Notes: a model not told the origin generated them from the letters alone. A stretch of 57,852 nt of DNA from Sinanaerobacter chloroacetimidivorans (GCF_018128545.1 NZ_JAGSND010000022.1:1-57852), one strand, 5' to 3'. Counted from the first letter of the stretch, positions 1-8,983 are shown. Translations and numbers: made by a program.

Positions 1-527
1 CTCGTTGCCTCGTTGTACAGGGTATTGCCGAATTCGTCGGTGACGGAACCTCTGATGAGTGCAAAGTCTGCCTTCAAGGGTTTTTCCAGAAGATAGTCTT
101 TTCCATCCACGTTGATGACCTGCTTTCCTTCTGCCACGATGGTTCCCACTCCAGTGGGGGTCAGGAAGCCTCCCAAACCGGCTCCGCCTGCCCGGATTCT
201 CTCTGCCAGCGTTCCTTGGGGCACCAGAATGCATTCCAGCTTGTCTTCCGGTACATCTGTATTCATTTTTTGCGCCACTTCCGGATTCAGGCCTACATGG
301 GAAGCGATGAGAGTTTTGATCTGGCCGTTTGTCAGGAGCTTTCCGATTCCTCTTCCCGGTACGCCGGCATCGTTGCAGATGACGGTGAGGTTTTTAACCC
401 CTTTTTCCACCAGTGCATCGATGAGGATTTCAGGTGTTCCTGTAGCCATGAAGCCGCCTACCATGATGGTTGCACCGTCCTGGATGGGAGCAACTGCTTC
501 CTGGGCAGTCTTGATTTTATTGATCAT
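1..527 (-). CDS. CoA-transferase subunit A (AtoD-like), 3' end cut by window edge
   Basis: About 175 N-terminal residues of a family I CoA-transferase alpha subunit. The N-terminus has the typical DGATIMVGGF segment followed by GTPEILIDAL, and further on NDAGVPGRGIGKLL, GGAGLGGFLTPTGVGT and ALIRGSVTDEFGN, all characteristic of butyrate/acetoacetate CoA-transferases. The start at 527 follows an AAGGAG ribosome-binding site. It lies 16 bp after kamE, in the same direction, so it is probably the next gene of the lysine operon. In lysine fermentation such an enzyme uses acetoacetate and butyryl-CoA to make acetoacetyl-CoA and butyrate. The beta subunit, and probably kce, should lie beyond the left edge. 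The exact CoA acceptor cannot be read from the sequence. Confidence 0.88.
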   Translation of the reverse strand, partial: MINKIKTAQEAVAPIQDGATIMVGGFMATGTPEILIDALVEKGVKNLTVICNDAGVPGRGIGKLLTNGQIKTLIASHVGLNPEVAQKMNTDVPEDKLECILVPQGTLAERIRAGGAGLGGFLTPTGVGTIVAEGKQVINVDGKDYLLEKPLKADFALIRGSVTDEFGNTLYNEAT

Positions 528-543
528 AAAACGTTCTCCTTCC

Positions 544-1314
544 TTACACTAACTTTTTCTTGACAATTTCTGTAAGCACAAAGGATGCCACATCTTCCGC
601 ATAGGAGTGCGCTCCAAAACCTGCATCATAACCTAATTCCTGTGCCAGCTCATGAGATATTCTGGGCCCGCCGCAAACCAGAATCATCTTATCTCTGATT
701 CCCTCTGCCTCCATAAGTTCAACCAGATTGGTCAGGTTTGTTACGTGAACATCCTTCTGGGTTACAATCTGAGAAACCAGAATGGCATCGGCGTTTACCT
801 CGATTGCCTTTGCAATCAATACCTCGTTTGGCACCTGGCTGCCCATGTTGATGGCTTCGATTCCATGGTAACGTTCCAAACCGTAATGGCCGTGGAAGCC
901 CTTCATATTCATGATGGCATCAATACCCACGGTATGAGCATCGGTTCCGGAGCAGGCTCCAACGATGACGACTTTCCGTTTAATATTTTCTTCGATATAT
1001 TTTTCACATTCAAGACGATCCATCACATCCACATCAACTTTTGTCACTTTGATGGTGGTATAGTCTACCGTATGCTGGCACTTACCGTAAACAACAAAAT
1101 AGGTGTATCCGATTCCCAAATCCTTGGAAAAGACAACGGCTGGCTCATCCAGGCCCATTTTCTTTGCCAGCAGCTTGGCCGCCTCATTGGCTTCTTCACC
1201 GTAAGGAACAGGCAAGGTAAAGCTGAGCTGCATCATGCCATCGTTCATAGTATCGCCATAGGGCTTTATTTTTGTTAAATCTACTGTCGTATTTGCAGTG
1301 GCATTACAATTCAT
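544..1314 (-). CDS. kamE: Lysine 5,6-aminomutase beta subunit (B12-binding)
   Basis: 256 aa, normal for KamE. It carries the base-off/His-on cobalamin motif DxHxxG (GTDAHTVGIDAI, around residue 124), followed by the MKGFHGHYGLERY stretch typical of the aminomutase B12 domain; in this family the beta subunit also supplies the lysine that binds PLP. The C-terminal Rossmann-type domain (VCGGPRISHELAQELGYDAGFG) holds the corrinoid tail. With KamD it moves the terminal amino group of beta-lysine or D-lysine from C6 to C5 by a radical mechanism using adenosylcobalamin and PLP. Its ATG overlaps the kamD stop codon, implying translational coupling. Confidence 0.96.
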   Translation of the reverse strand: MNCNATANTTVDLTKIKPYGDTMNDGMMQLSFTLPVPYGEEANEAAKLLAKKMGLDEPAVVFSKDLGIGYTYFVVYGKCQHTVDYTTIKVTKVDVDVMDRLECEKYIEENIKRKVVIVGACSGTDAHTVGIDAIMNMKGFHGHYGLERYHGIEAINMGSQVPNEVLIAKAIEVNADAILVSQIVTQKDVHVTNLTNLVELMEAEGIRDKMILVCGGPRISHELAQELGYDAGFGAHSYAEDVASFVLTEIVKKKLV

Positions 1315-2870
1315 TATTTGGCACCTCCTAACATCAATTCAATAAATGGATTGAAGTAGCTTTCATCCTTAACGCAGACGCCGGCGAGACCTTTTCCTCC
1401 GTCTCTTGGGCGTTTTACACCGCCGAATTTTCCCTTCTCAATGGTGGAGAAAAGACCTTCCTTTTCAATTTCATGAAGGAGCTTATCTGCTTCGGCAAGA
1501 ACGTTCTGTGCACGTTTCTGGATGATTCCATCCTCTTTAAACTCCACTTCGTCTCCAAGATTTCTTGCATTATTGAAGATATAGGAAGCATTTTCAATGG
1601 ACAGCATTCTGTCATGTAAATGGGGTGTATGAATGGCCTCCGTAAGCATTCCAAGAAGCTGCAGAGACTGTCCGGACCAAACCGCAATCATATTGAACAA
1701 GGCATCCTGAATATGACCTTTAAAAATATTGCCGGTCATAAACTTTGTAGGAGGCATATATTTCAAAGGGGCTTTTGGGAATATTTCTCTCGCCATGATG
1801 GCCTGTGACAGCTCATAAAGGAATCCGTTTTCAATCTCAGGATCCATTTCAAATGCATGGCCAAGTCCCATCTGTTCCTCCGGAATATTGGCAAGTACGG
1901 CAAACTGTTCGTTGATAAATTGGGATGCTAATACGGTATGTGCTTCTTCAAAAGCATCGGCGGTGGTTAAATAGTTATCTTCTCCTGAGTTGAAGATAAT
2001 GCCGCAGTAACCGATAATGATTCTTGAGAAATATTGGTCAACGAGCGTTCTCTGCATATTGATGTCGCGGAACAGAATTCCGTAAAGAGCATCGTTCAGC
2101 ATGACATCCAGTCTTTCTATAGCTCCCATAGCAGCTATTTCAGGCATACACATGCCGGAGCTGTAGTTGCATAAACGAATATATCGTCCTACTTCCTCTC
2201 CTACTTCATCCAGGGCTTTTCTCATGATCCTGAAGTTTTCCTGAGTGGCATAGGTTCCTCCAAAACCTTCTGTAGTCGGTCCGTAAGGAACATAGTCCAG
2301 CAGGCTCTGGGCTGTGGTTCTGATAACGGCAATAATATCGGCACCCTGTCTGGCCGCAGCTTGTGCCTGAATGACATCTTCGTAGATATTTCCGGTTGCT
2401 ACGATGACATAAAGGTAAGGCTGTCTGCCTTCACCAAGAGTTGACAGATAATCATTTCTCTTTGCTGTCTGCGCTTTGATTTTTTCCAGTGACTCTTTTA
2501 CAACAGGAAGAAGCTTTTCCTGCGCTTCTTCTGCGGAAGCTAAGGGCAGCTTCATGATATCAAGGTCTCCGGCTGCCATTTTTTCTGCAATCTGCTGTGG
2601 TGTAAGTCCTGTCTGGATCATGGTATTTCCAATCCAATAGGCAACACCTCTGGGCAGTCCGCCGCCATCCTTAATAGCATCGACCACCACGTTGGGCAGC
2701 GGTGAATCCACTTCATCCACGCCGTCAATGCCTAAAAGCCTTACAACGGTTCGTTCGGTACTTACTGTGGTATGCCTGTCGATAAAGGTCTGCATACTTT
2801 CCGCAATTCTGGCGGCACAGGACCTTGCGCTGTTAATTACTTTTGGGTCAAGATTTAACTTACTTTTCAT
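1314..2870 (-). CDS. kamD: Lysine 5,6-aminomutase alpha subunit
   Basis: 518 aa, the usual KamD size. The sequence begins MKSKLNLDPKVINSARS and has family stretches such as RTVVRLLGIDG, GLPRGVAYWIGN, YVPYGPTTEGFGGTYATQENFRIMRK and GAIERLDVMLNDALYGILFRD. It is the large TIM-barrel subunit that closes over the substrate, PLP and adenosylcobalamin. The open frame extends 8 codons further upstream (to 2894), but I chose the ATG at 2870 because an AAGGA-rich site precedes it; this start overlaps the end of kamC by 11 bp. It partners kamE immediately downstream. Confidence 0.96.
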   Translation of the reverse strand: MKSKLNLDPKVINSARSCAARIAESMQTFIDRHTTVSTERTVVRLLGIDGVDEVDSPLPNVVVDAIKDGGGLPRGVAYWIGNTMIQTGLTPQQIAEKMAAGDLDIMKLPLASAEEAQEKLLPVVKESLEKIKAQTAKRNDYLSTLGEGRQPYLYVIVATGNIYEDVIQAQAAARQGADIIAVIRTTAQSLLDYVPYGPTTEGFGGTYATQENFRIMRKALDEVGEEVGRYIRLCNYSSGMCMPEIAAMGAIERLDVMLNDALYGILFRDINMQRTLVDQYFSRIIIGYCGIIFNSGEDNYLTTADAFEEAHTVLASQFINEQFAVLANIPEEQMGLGHAFEMDPEIENGFLYELSQAIMAREIFPKAPLKYMPPTKFMTGNIFKGHIQDALFNMIAVWSGQSLQLLGMLTEAIHTPHLHDRMLSIENASYIFNNARNLGDEVEFKEDGIIQKRAQNVLAEADKLLHEIEKEGLFSTIEKGKFGGVKRPRDGGKGLAGVCVKDESYFNPFIELMLGGAK

Positions 2871-4548
2871 CCTTTTTCCTTCTTTCTCCCTCATTTTTCA
2901 ATGTTTCGATATAGTTCCAGCCAGACGAATCCAAAATTTCTTTTGCCTTTCCAATGATTTCGTCGTTAATGCCTAGTATTTTTGCTATATTTAAAGCGTC
3001 CTTCGGTATTTCCTCGCCGCTTTCAGCCGAATACAAACGATAATCCATGTATTTTCCGATGATGTCTATCCGCTCTTTTCTGTTTGCATATTTCAGTTCT
3101 CGTTCCAGTTTTCGAAAATCGGCGTTTGCAAGCCCCATAACCTGCATATTCCGAATTCCCTGGCCTACCGTGACACTGTCAAAATGCGTGGTGATCAAAC
3201 TGATGTAGGGTCTTATTTTTAAATATTCAACCAGGCTCTTTGTCAGCGCCAGCCCCTCGATGGGATTGGTTCCGCTTGCGATCTCGTCAATGAGCAGAAG
3301 GGATCTCTCCCTGCTGTGATCCAGGATTTCCTTCAGCTCCTCCATCTCACCGCCAAAGCTGGACAGGCCCCTCTCCATGGACTGGCTGTCGCCTATGAGA
3401 ATGTGAACATAGTTGGAAAGTCCGAGTTTCGCTTCCCTACAGGGCACGAAGAATCCGTACTGCGTTAGTAATGCCACAAGCCCAACCAGCTTCAGGGATA
3501 CGGTTTTGCCGCCCATATTGGCCCCTGTAATGCAGGTAACCCCATCCTTCAGAGCGATACTGACAGGGCAATAGGATTTTCCTTTTGATTTTAAAATGCC
3601 CTCTACAATAAGATGTCTGCCCTCCTGTATTTCCATTGCATGATCTTTTACAACAATCGGCTTAACACAGGAATGCTGTTTCGCATAAATAGCCTTGGCA
3701 AGAGTAACATCGAGTTTTCCGATTTTTTCACAATTTTTCAACAGGCTTTCGCGAAAGGTATAAATTCTTTTTGAAAGCCTTTCCCGAATCTGCAGTTCCT
3801 CGTCTTCAATAATCACTGCCAGAGCGTCCATTTCCCTGATAATGCCCTCAATTTCTTCCGTATTTTTCAGCGTGAATATGACTGACATATAATCTTCGTC
3901 ACCCACCACAAGCTCGGGAATTTCATGAACGATTTTTACCAGTTCCTTATTGGACTTAGAAACCACGTAGTCAAACTTAGGTGACATGGAAATGCCGTAT
4001 TTGGACTCCACCATCTGCTTGATCTGTTTCTGTTCTCTTCTGATTTTCAGTTCCAGATCCCTTTTTTTCTTTCTCTGCATTGCAAGTTTTTCAGAAAATT
4101 CATCATAGAGATAAAAAGTATCCAGACGGTCGTTTCTGGGATCCAATTCATCTAAAAGTGCGGCAGTTCCAAGCAGAACAAATTCCTGAGAAAGCTCTTC
4201 ACCTTCCAGGATTTCGCTTAACCGCCTCATTTTTAAAAGCAGGCTCTTTATTTCAAATAACTCTACCACGGTTAAAGCATTGTTTTTACTTCTTTCGATG
4301 GTAAAACTTACGTCCTTCATATCCATGAAGGTTTCCAGCAGTAAATCAATTTTCTGCGGTTTTTCCCCGTACAAACACAGTAATTCCTCAATCTTTTGGA
4401 ATTCTTCCTCAAGACGGGTTTCCTCTCCCGGCATAAAAGGGACAAATTCCTTCAAATGTTTCTTTCCGAAGGGGGTTAGAACATTCATGTCATGAAGGAC
4501 ATGTTCCAGTCCGGTTTCGTTTCGTGTCTTGACATTGGATAATCTCAC
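2860..4548 (-). CDS. kamC: MutS domain V-like ATPase of the lysine 5,6-aminomutase operon (KamC type)
   Basis: 562 aa. The C-terminal half has the MutS-family ATPase: Walker A GANMGGKT (around residue 345), a SSFGGEMEEL segment and Walker B LLLIDEIASGTNP. The N-terminal half is a long helical region rich in charged residues (clamp/lever-like), with no mismatch-recognition domain I and no endonuclease Smr domain, so it is not a repair MutS. It starts with GTG, its first base shared with the kamB stop codon, behind a GGGAGGGGGAG site. The kamB-kamC-kamD-kamE order is that of known lysine-fermenting clusters. A role as an aminomutase reactivation or cofactor-exchange ATPase with KamB is my inference. 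Confidence 0.88.
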   Translation of the reverse strand: MRLSNVKTRNETGLEHVLHDMNVLTPFGKKHLKEFVPFMPGEETRLEEEFQKIEELLCLYGEKPQKIDLLLETFMDMKDVSFTIERSKNNALTVVELFEIKSLLLKMRRLSEILEGEELSQEFVLLGTAALLDELDPRNDRLDTFYLYDEFSEKLAMQRKKKRDLELKIRREQKQIKQMVESKYGISMSPKFDYVVSKSNKELVKIVHEIPELVVGDEDYMSVIFTLKNTEEIEGIIREMDALAVIIEDEELQIRERLSKRIYTFRESLLKNCEKIGKLDVTLAKAIYAKQHSCVKPIVVKDHAMEIQEGRHLIVEGILKSKGKSYCPVSIALKDGVTCITGANMGGKTVSLKLVGLVALLTQYGFFVPCREAKLGLSNYVHILIGDSQSMERGLSSFGGEMEELKEILDHSRERSLLLIDEIASGTNPIEGLALTKSLVEYLKIRPYISLITTHFDSVTVGQGIRNMQVMGLANADFRKLERELKYANRKERIDIIGKYMDYRLYSAESGEEIPKDALNIAKILGINDEIIGKAKEILDSSGWNYIETLKNEGERRKKDEK

Positions 4549-5576
4549 TAAACTCCCCCTCCCACTTTTACATCAAATACAGGGATATCCTCCACTGCAT
4601 CCCGCATGGCTTTCAGAAGTTCTTCATGCTCAAAGGAATATCCTGCCGGAGAATAAGGATTTACAGTCAGAGCCGCTACCTCTATATGATCCAGCACCTT
4701 TACCGAAAACCCTTTTTTTCTTAACTGCTGCCAGGGTAAAGCATCCATAAATATTTTGGTCGGATCCTTCAATATAAATTGCACATTTTTCAATTTTGCC
4801 GGATGAATATCCGCAATGACACTCATCGTAAAGGCCCCGGGCATATATATGTATTCCGTCTCCTCATCGATTGCCTCGTCTAGAAATCTGCTGGCAGAAA
4901 GTCCCGTCTTAAGATCCAGCACTTCAATCTTTCCTTGTTTCATCAGCATGATTTTCTCAGCTTCCCGATTGGAAAGAATGGCATCCCGAAAAACTCCCGG
5001 TTCCAGTTCCGGCAGACGATACAAGCTTAGGATATGCACCGTCTCCTCCACGACTTTTTTCAAGCTTCTGGACAATACCGCACCGGTAGCCAATATAATG
5101 GCATCGGAGGTCTCAGGAGCGGCAATGGATTTTCTATCCACAGCTCCGTCAATCAAAATCAGCTCCGCTCCAAGGTCAATCATTTCCTGACACATTTTTT
5201 TATGATCTTTTGTATTGACCGGTCCTGCAATCTGCACATAACCGCTTTCCGCAACTCTGCAAAGCATCATTTGCCCAAGTGCAGTGGAATAGTTGGTCAT
5301 CCTCAGAATTTCCAGTCCTGCATCAGCCAACTCATATAATTTTACCGGTACGGATACAATGGTTCCTGCATCGAGGAAAACCCTCGGCTTGTCTGTTCCG
5401 GTTACCAGATCGGTACTTTCGCCATCTCTGCCCGTTGAGGTGATTCCCAGTACAACACCGTCATCCATAGCCTCTTCAATCAGGTAATTCAGTGTTGTCG
5501 TCTTCCCTGCATTTTTAGCCATTCCGACGATAGACAGGGTTTTATATTCTTGCTTTAATTGGCTTAGTAGACCCAT
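4548..5576 (-). CDS. kamB: P-loop protein of the lysine aminomutase operon (KamB type)
   Basis: 342 aa. An N-terminal Walker A, GMAKNAGKTTT (around residues 18-28), resembles those of MobB/SIMIBI-type GTPases and dethiobiotin synthetase-like proteins. It is followed by TSTGRDGE, AELILIDGAVDRKS (a possible Walker B region) and YIYMPGAFT. No signal peptide or membrane segment. It is encoded between kamA and kamC and is translationally coupled to kamC. Its conserved company with KamCDE suggests service to the B12- and PLP-dependent aminomutase, for example nucleotide-driven removal of damaged cobalamin; this is inference from position and the P-loop, not shown by the sequence. Confidence 0.82.
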   Translation of the reverse strand: MGLLSQLKQEYKTLSIVGMAKNAGKTTTLNYLIEEAMDDGVVLGITSTGRDGESTDLVTGTDKPRVFLDAGTIVSVPVKLYELADAGLEILRMTNYSTALGQMMLCRVAESGYVQIAGPVNTKDHKKMCQEMIDLGAELILIDGAVDRKSIAAPETSDAIILATGAVLSRSLKKVVEETVHILSLYRLPELEPGVFRDAILSNREAEKIMLMKQGKIEVLDLKTGLSASRFLDEAIDEETEYIYMPGAFTMSVIADIHPAKLKNVQFILKDPTKIFMDALPWQQLRKKGFSVKVLDHIEVAALTVNPYSPAGYSFEHEELLKAMRDAVEDIPVFDVKVGGGV

Positions 5577-5667
5577 ATGGTTTCCTTTCTTTCTTAGTTG
5601 CTTCCTGGGCTTGTTGTATCCGGCACCCGAAATGAGCTAGATTTTGTATATTCGTAACAAGCTCTTA

Positions 5668-5790
5668 TCAGCAGGGACTTGAAGGAAGTTCCGGCAAATT
5701 CTCTTCAGTCGCCGGTGGCAGCACGTCATTAGACGATGCTGTCGAATTCGGCCAAAGCGCCTTCAAAGAATTTGCCAGTTTATGAACCAT
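5668..5790 (-). CDS. Possible 40-residue protein between kamA and kamB
   Basis: The roughly 270-bp gap between kamA and kamB holds one open frame starting MVHKLANSLKALWPNSTASS and ending with PELPSSPC. A weak AGGGGA site lies about 13 bases before the ATG. The composition looks protein-like (amphipathic start, Pro/Ser/Glu-rich end), but I recognise no family. The same stretch contains a partial inverted repeat (CCGGCGA...TTGCCGG), so it could instead be a structured leader of kamB. Low confidence. Confidence 0.25.
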   Translation of the reverse strand: MVHKLANSLKALWPNSTASSNDVLPPATEENLPELPSSPC

Positions 5791-5846
5791 CACGTCACGT
5801 CAATTCCCCTGTTGCCTTTTTATCCTGTATTTTTATTTTTTATTTC

Positions 5847-7106
5847 TTATTTATTTCTCTTATGTCTTTGGAGGCCTTGTGGTTCCATGGACATTCTTTC
5901 TCCCTGCAGCAGGCCTGCAACGCCTTCATAATGATATTCTTTCTTGCCCGTGCAATAATCGCAGGTGCATTCCAGCTTCGGCAGGTCTGTCGGCTCGGTA
6001 TAAGTAGTGATAACGCCTTCATAGTTTCTCAGGATCACTTTTTCCGGTGATTGAGAAATGATGTATTGCGGCATTACCGGAGTCTTTCCGCCGCCGCCGG
6101 GAGCGTCTACAACGAAGGTAGGCACAGCATACCCGGAGGTATGTCCTCTCAAGCCTTCGATAATTTCAATGCCCTTGGCAACGGAAGTTCTGAAATGCTC
6201 AATACCCAGTGACAAATCGCACTGATAAATATAATACGGTCTTACTCTGTTTCGTACCAAAGCGTGAACCAGATCCCTCATAATATGTGGACAGTCATTG
6301 ACGCCTCTTAAAAGTACGGACTGGTTTCCAAGAGGAATCCCTGCATCGGCTAATTTTCTTAATGCTTCCATGGCTTCCGGAGTCATTTCCTTCGGATGGT
6401 TGAAATGAGTATTCAACCAAATCGGATGGTACTTTTTCAGCATATTCACCAGATCATCGGTGATTCTCTGAGGCATTACAACCGGTGTTCTGGATCCTAA
6501 TCTCACGATCTCCACATGCGGTATTTTTCTCAGCTCACTGATGATGTACTCCAGTACACTATCATTTACAAGGAGACAGTCTCCGCCGGACAATAATACG
6601 TCCCTGACTTGAGGTGTCTTTTTAATATATGCAATGCATTTATCGATGTCATCCATGCTTCTTGCGCCATCTTTTTCTCCGGCCAGTCTTCTTCTGGTGC
6701 AATGTCTGCAGTACATGGAGCACTGGTCGGTGATGAGGAGCAGAACTCTGTCCGGATAACGATGCGTCAGTCCAGGAGCCGGAGAGTCCTCATCTTCATG
6801 CAGTGGGTCAAGCATATCTGCTTCACTTCTGTGGGTTTCTGCAATTACAGGTACAGCCTGCATTCTTACGGGACATCTTGGATCTTCTGCGTCCATCAAA
6901 GATGCGTAGTAAGGGGTAATACCCAGTCGGAAGCTTTTTAAGGTTTCCCCGATATTTTTCTCTTCTTCCGGAGTCAGGTTGATGATTTTCTTGAGCTCTT
7001 CCACGGTGGTAATACGGTTGGCAACCTGCCATTTCCAGTCATTCCACTGTTCTTCTGAAATGCCCTTCCATGCTTCGATGTCTTTCCAATTTCTTCTTTC
7101 TGACAT
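5847..7106 (-). CDS. kamA: L-lysine 2,3-aminomutase (radical SAM, PLP)
   Basis: 419 aa, close to the clostridial enzyme. The radical SAM cluster motif CxxxCxxC is present as CSMYCRHC (around residue 134), and the PLP-binding lysine lies in the glycine-rich [11 protein letters not shown] segment near residue 345. C-terminal cysteines CTCDYC fit the zinc site that links subunits. It converts L-lysine to L-beta-lysine, the first step of lysine fermentation, using S-adenosylmethionine as radical source. The ATG follows an AAGGAAGGA site. Its leader is unusual: the whole 5' region back to kdd is an 86-bp tandem repeat array. Confidence 0.97.
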   Translation of the reverse strand: MSERRNWKDIEAWKGISEEQWNDWKWQVANRITTVEELKKIINLTPEEEKNIGETLKSFRLGITPYYASLMDAEDPRCPVRMQAVPVIAETHRSEADMLDPLHEDEDSPAPGLTHRYPDRVLLLITDQCSMYCRHCTRRRLAGEKDGARSMDDIDKCIAYIKKTPQVRDVLLSGGDCLLVNDSVLEYIISELRKIPHVEIVRLGSRTPVVMPQRITDDLVNMLKKYHPIWLNTHFNHPKEMTPEAMEALRKLADAGIPLGNQSVLLRGVNDCPHIMRDLVHALVRNRVRPYYIYQCDLSLGIEHFRTSVAKGIEIIEGLRGHTSGYAVPTFVVDAPGGGGKTPVMPQYIISQSPEKVILRNYEGVITTYTEPTDLPKLECTCDYCTGKKEYHYEGVAGLLQGERMSMEPQGLQRHKRNK

Positions 7107-7124
7107 TTTTTAAATCCTTCCTTT

Positions 7125-7560
7125 CTTAGCTCGCCCAATTTGCGAAGCAAATTGTTGGCGAACTTATGCAAGAAAATCACGAATTTTATATTCGTAGATT
7201 TTTACTGCGACTTAGCTCGCCCGATTTGCGAAGCAAATTGTTGGCGAACTTATGCAAGAAAATCACGAATTTTATATTCGTAGATTTTTACTGCGACTTA
7301 GCTCGCCCGATTTGCGAAGCAAATTGTTGGCGAACTTATGCAAGAAAATCACGAATTTTATATTCGTAGATTTTTACTGCGACTTAGCTCGCCCGATTTG
7401 CGAAGCAAATTGTTGGCGAACTTATGCAAGAAAATCACGAATTTTATATTCGTAGATTTTTACTGCGACTTAGCTCGCCCAATTTGTGAAGCAAATTGTC
7501 GGCGAACTTATGCAGGAAATCCCAAATCTACACAAAAACGGATTCGAAGATTTCTGCTGC
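7125..7560 (-). repeat. 86-bp tandem repeat array in the kamA leader
   Basis: Units start at 7125, 7211, 7297, 7383 and 7469, exactly 86 bp apart. The first four are nearly identical (first unit CGCCCAATT, others CGCCCGATT); the fifth is diverged and slightly longer. Each unit can fold into two hairpins: one from CGCCC-AATTTGC with GCAAATT-GTTGGCG, the other from AATCACGAAT with ATTCGTAGATT. The array ends just before the kamA ribosome-binding site, so the transcript would carry up to ten hairpins in series. Related single or partial copies occur at 11636, 29699 and 33801. There are no variable spacers. Confidence 0.95.
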
Positions 7561-7693
7561 ATACATGTTCCAAGCTTTGCTAACGAGCTTGCTCCTTAGA
7601 TTAAACAGGCTTTATTTCAGCCTTTACATATAGGATCGAATATCCTCAGATTAAATAAAGGTTCCTTAGATTAAATAAACAGATCCGTTTCTG
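7561..7693 (-). other. kdd-kamA spacer with short repeats and small hairpins
   Basis: Between the kdd stop and the 86-bp array. On the minus strand a 6-bp hairpin (AACAGA/TCTGTT) followed by TTTATTT comes directly after kdd and could be a weak terminator. Three copies of TTTAATCTRAGGA follow, with a second small hairpin (AGGCT/AGCCT) between them. No open frame is supported. Partial termination here could set the kdd:kamA ratio; that is inference. Confidence 0.4.
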
Positions 7694-8725
7694 TTAAGCA
7701 TACATTTCAGCAAATAAGTTCTTCAGTGGTTCGCATTCTCTCAGCACTTGAAGTGAAATTGCTGCGTGTCCTTTACAATAGCCATTTCCTACGATCATAT
7801 TCACGTCCTTGCCAACACCTTCCGCACCTAATGCTGCTTTGGTGAAGCTGGTAGCCATACTGAAGAAGTAAACAGTACCGCCGTCTTTTGTTGTGAGGAT
7901 GCTGGCCATTTCTGTATTTTCGATATTTACGCAGTTGATAACAACATCTGCAAGCTTTCCGTCTGTCAGTTCCATGATTTTATTGTAGATTCCGATGGCA
8001 TCCGTAGCATCCGCCGCAAAGTATTCGTCGGCAAGATTCAGCTTTCTGGCTCTGTCTGTGCTCTTTTCGCTGCCGCCGATGCAGATTACCTTACCGGTTA
8101 CGCCGGCTCTTTTCTTTGCTTCATAAAGGCAAAGGAGTCCTGATTTTCCGCCTCCGCCGATCACTACTACCGTATCGCCGGACTGAACAAGCTTGGCGGT
8201 CTGAGCCGGTGCCCCTGCAACGTCAAGCACGGATAATGCCAGAGTCTCCGGAAGATCTTTCGGAAGTACGGCATAAATTCCGCTTTGGAACAGGATCGCC
8301 TGTCCTTTGATATCTACCTGGTCAATGTCAGGTCTTACTTCAAGAATTTCTTCAATTACCAGCGGAGTCAGTGAAAGGGATACTAATGTTGCAATTTTAT
8401 CTCCTACTTTAAGATCTCCTACATAAGCAGGTCCGATTTCCTTTACCGTACCGATGAGCATTCCGCCGGAACCGGTAACCGGATTCTTGTGCTTTCCTGC
8501 CTTAGCAACGATTCCAAGCATGATTTTCTTTATTTCTTCGATATCTCCGTTTGCCTGTCTTTCAATTTGTGTAAAGCTAGCAGAGTCTACATTTAAAGTC
8601 TGAACGTCAATTAAAACTTCATTGTCGTAAATTTCCATCGTGTTGTCGATGACGTCTGCAGGCTGTGGCAGTACTCCTTTTGGTGAGATGACTCTGTGTG
8701 TACCATATGGGCATCCTTTTTTCAT
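7694..8725 (-). CDS. kdd: L-erythro-3,5-diaminohexanoate dehydrogenase
   Basis: 343 aa. It begins MKKGCPYGTHRVISPKGVLPQPA, typical of Kdd, and contains the nucleotide-binding loop VVIGGGGKSGL (near residue 190), NPVTGSGGMLIGTV and DVVINCVNIENTEMAS. It belongs to the zinc-dehydrogenase-like fold and oxidises 3,5-diaminohexanoate to 3-keto-5-aminohexanoate with NAD(P)+, the step after KamDE. It has a good AGGAGG site. It is the first gene after a sigma-54-type promoter (8799-8815). Its closest relative in the window is the N-terminal half of the sigma-54 activator just upstream. Confidence 0.95.
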   Translation of the reverse strand: MKKGCPYGTHRVISPKGVLPQPADVIDNTMEIYDNEVLIDVQTLNVDSASFTQIERQANGDIEEIKKIMLGIVAKAGKHKNPVTGSGGMLIGTVKEIGPAYVGDLKVGDKIATLVSLSLTPLVIEEILEVRPDIDQVDIKGQAILFQSGIYAVLPKDLPETLALSVLDVAGAPAQTAKLVQSGDTVVVIGGGGKSGLLCLYEAKKRAGVTGKVICIGGSEKSTDRARKLNLADEYFAADATDAIGIYNKIMELTDGKLADVVINCVNIENTEMASILTTKDGGTVYFFSMATSFTKAALGAEGVGKDVNMIVGNGYCKGHAAISLQVLRECEPLKNLFAEMYA

Positions 8726-8798
8726 TCTTTGTTTCCTCCTAAATATTTCTCTTCAAAATTCAAATACTAAATAAAAAATGTGTTATGTAACTATATAT

Positions 8799-8815
8799 AG
8801 CAAGTAGTATGCCAA
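8799..8815 (-). promoter_or_regulatory. Sigma-54 (-24/-12) promoter of kdd
   Basis: On the minus strand the site reads TTGGCATACTACTTGCT, matching the RpoN consensus TTGGCAC-N4-TTGC with GG at -24 and GC at -12 in the right spacing. It is about 74 bp before the kdd ATG. The neighbouring regulator gene encodes an AAA+ sigma-54 activator, which such promoters require. Confidence 0.9.
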
Positions 8816-8845
8816 TGGTCTATTGTTGAAATCCTCATGAAGTTC

Positions 8846-8861
8846 CCGGTTTTCGAACCGG
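8846..8861. promoter_or_regulatory. Inverted repeat, candidate activator site upstream of kdd promoter
   Basis: CCGGTTTTCGAACCGG: 6-bp arms around TTCG. It ends 30 bp upstream of the kdd -24 element, the same distance as the inverted repeat before kal. It could also act as a short hairpin at the end of the regulator transcript. Confidence 0.5.
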
Positions 8862-8885
8862 ATCCACAGCAAATTGCTTGTGTCC

Positions 8886-8903
8886 CCGAACCATTTTCGG
8901 TTC
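8886..8903. promoter_or_regulatory. Second inverted repeat upstream of kdd promoter
   Basis: CCGAACCATTTTCGGTTC contains nested arms (GAACC/GGTTC and CCGAA/TTCGG) and shares CGGTTCA with the kal upstream site. It lies about 70 bp upstream of the kdd -24 element. Possible second binding site for the sigma-54 activator. Confidence 0.4.
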
Positions 8904-8983
8904 ATGCAAAAAAAGAGAAAACGGATGGCCTGTATTTCAATAGTTTACCCCATTGTAACCATTCCATCCGTATCGAAAGTCCT

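Noticed and set aside
652..1278. 208-residue plus-strand frame inside kamE
   Set aside because: Antisense to a clear aminomutase gene; no ribosome-binding site and no recognisable protein features.
2860..4548. MutS2 mismatch/recombination protein
   Set aside because: Only the ATPase part fits; it lacks the Smr nuclease domain and mismatch-binding domain, and is embedded in the aminomutase operon.
7125..7560. Repeat array considered as CRISPR
   Set aside because: Units are contiguous and nearly identical with no variable spacers, and there are no cas genes.
7166..7583. Three overlapping plus-strand frames of 67-81 residues with identical proteins
   Set aside because: They arise only because the 86-bp repeats keep one frame open; no ribosome-binding sites, and the sequence lies in the antisense of the kamA leader.
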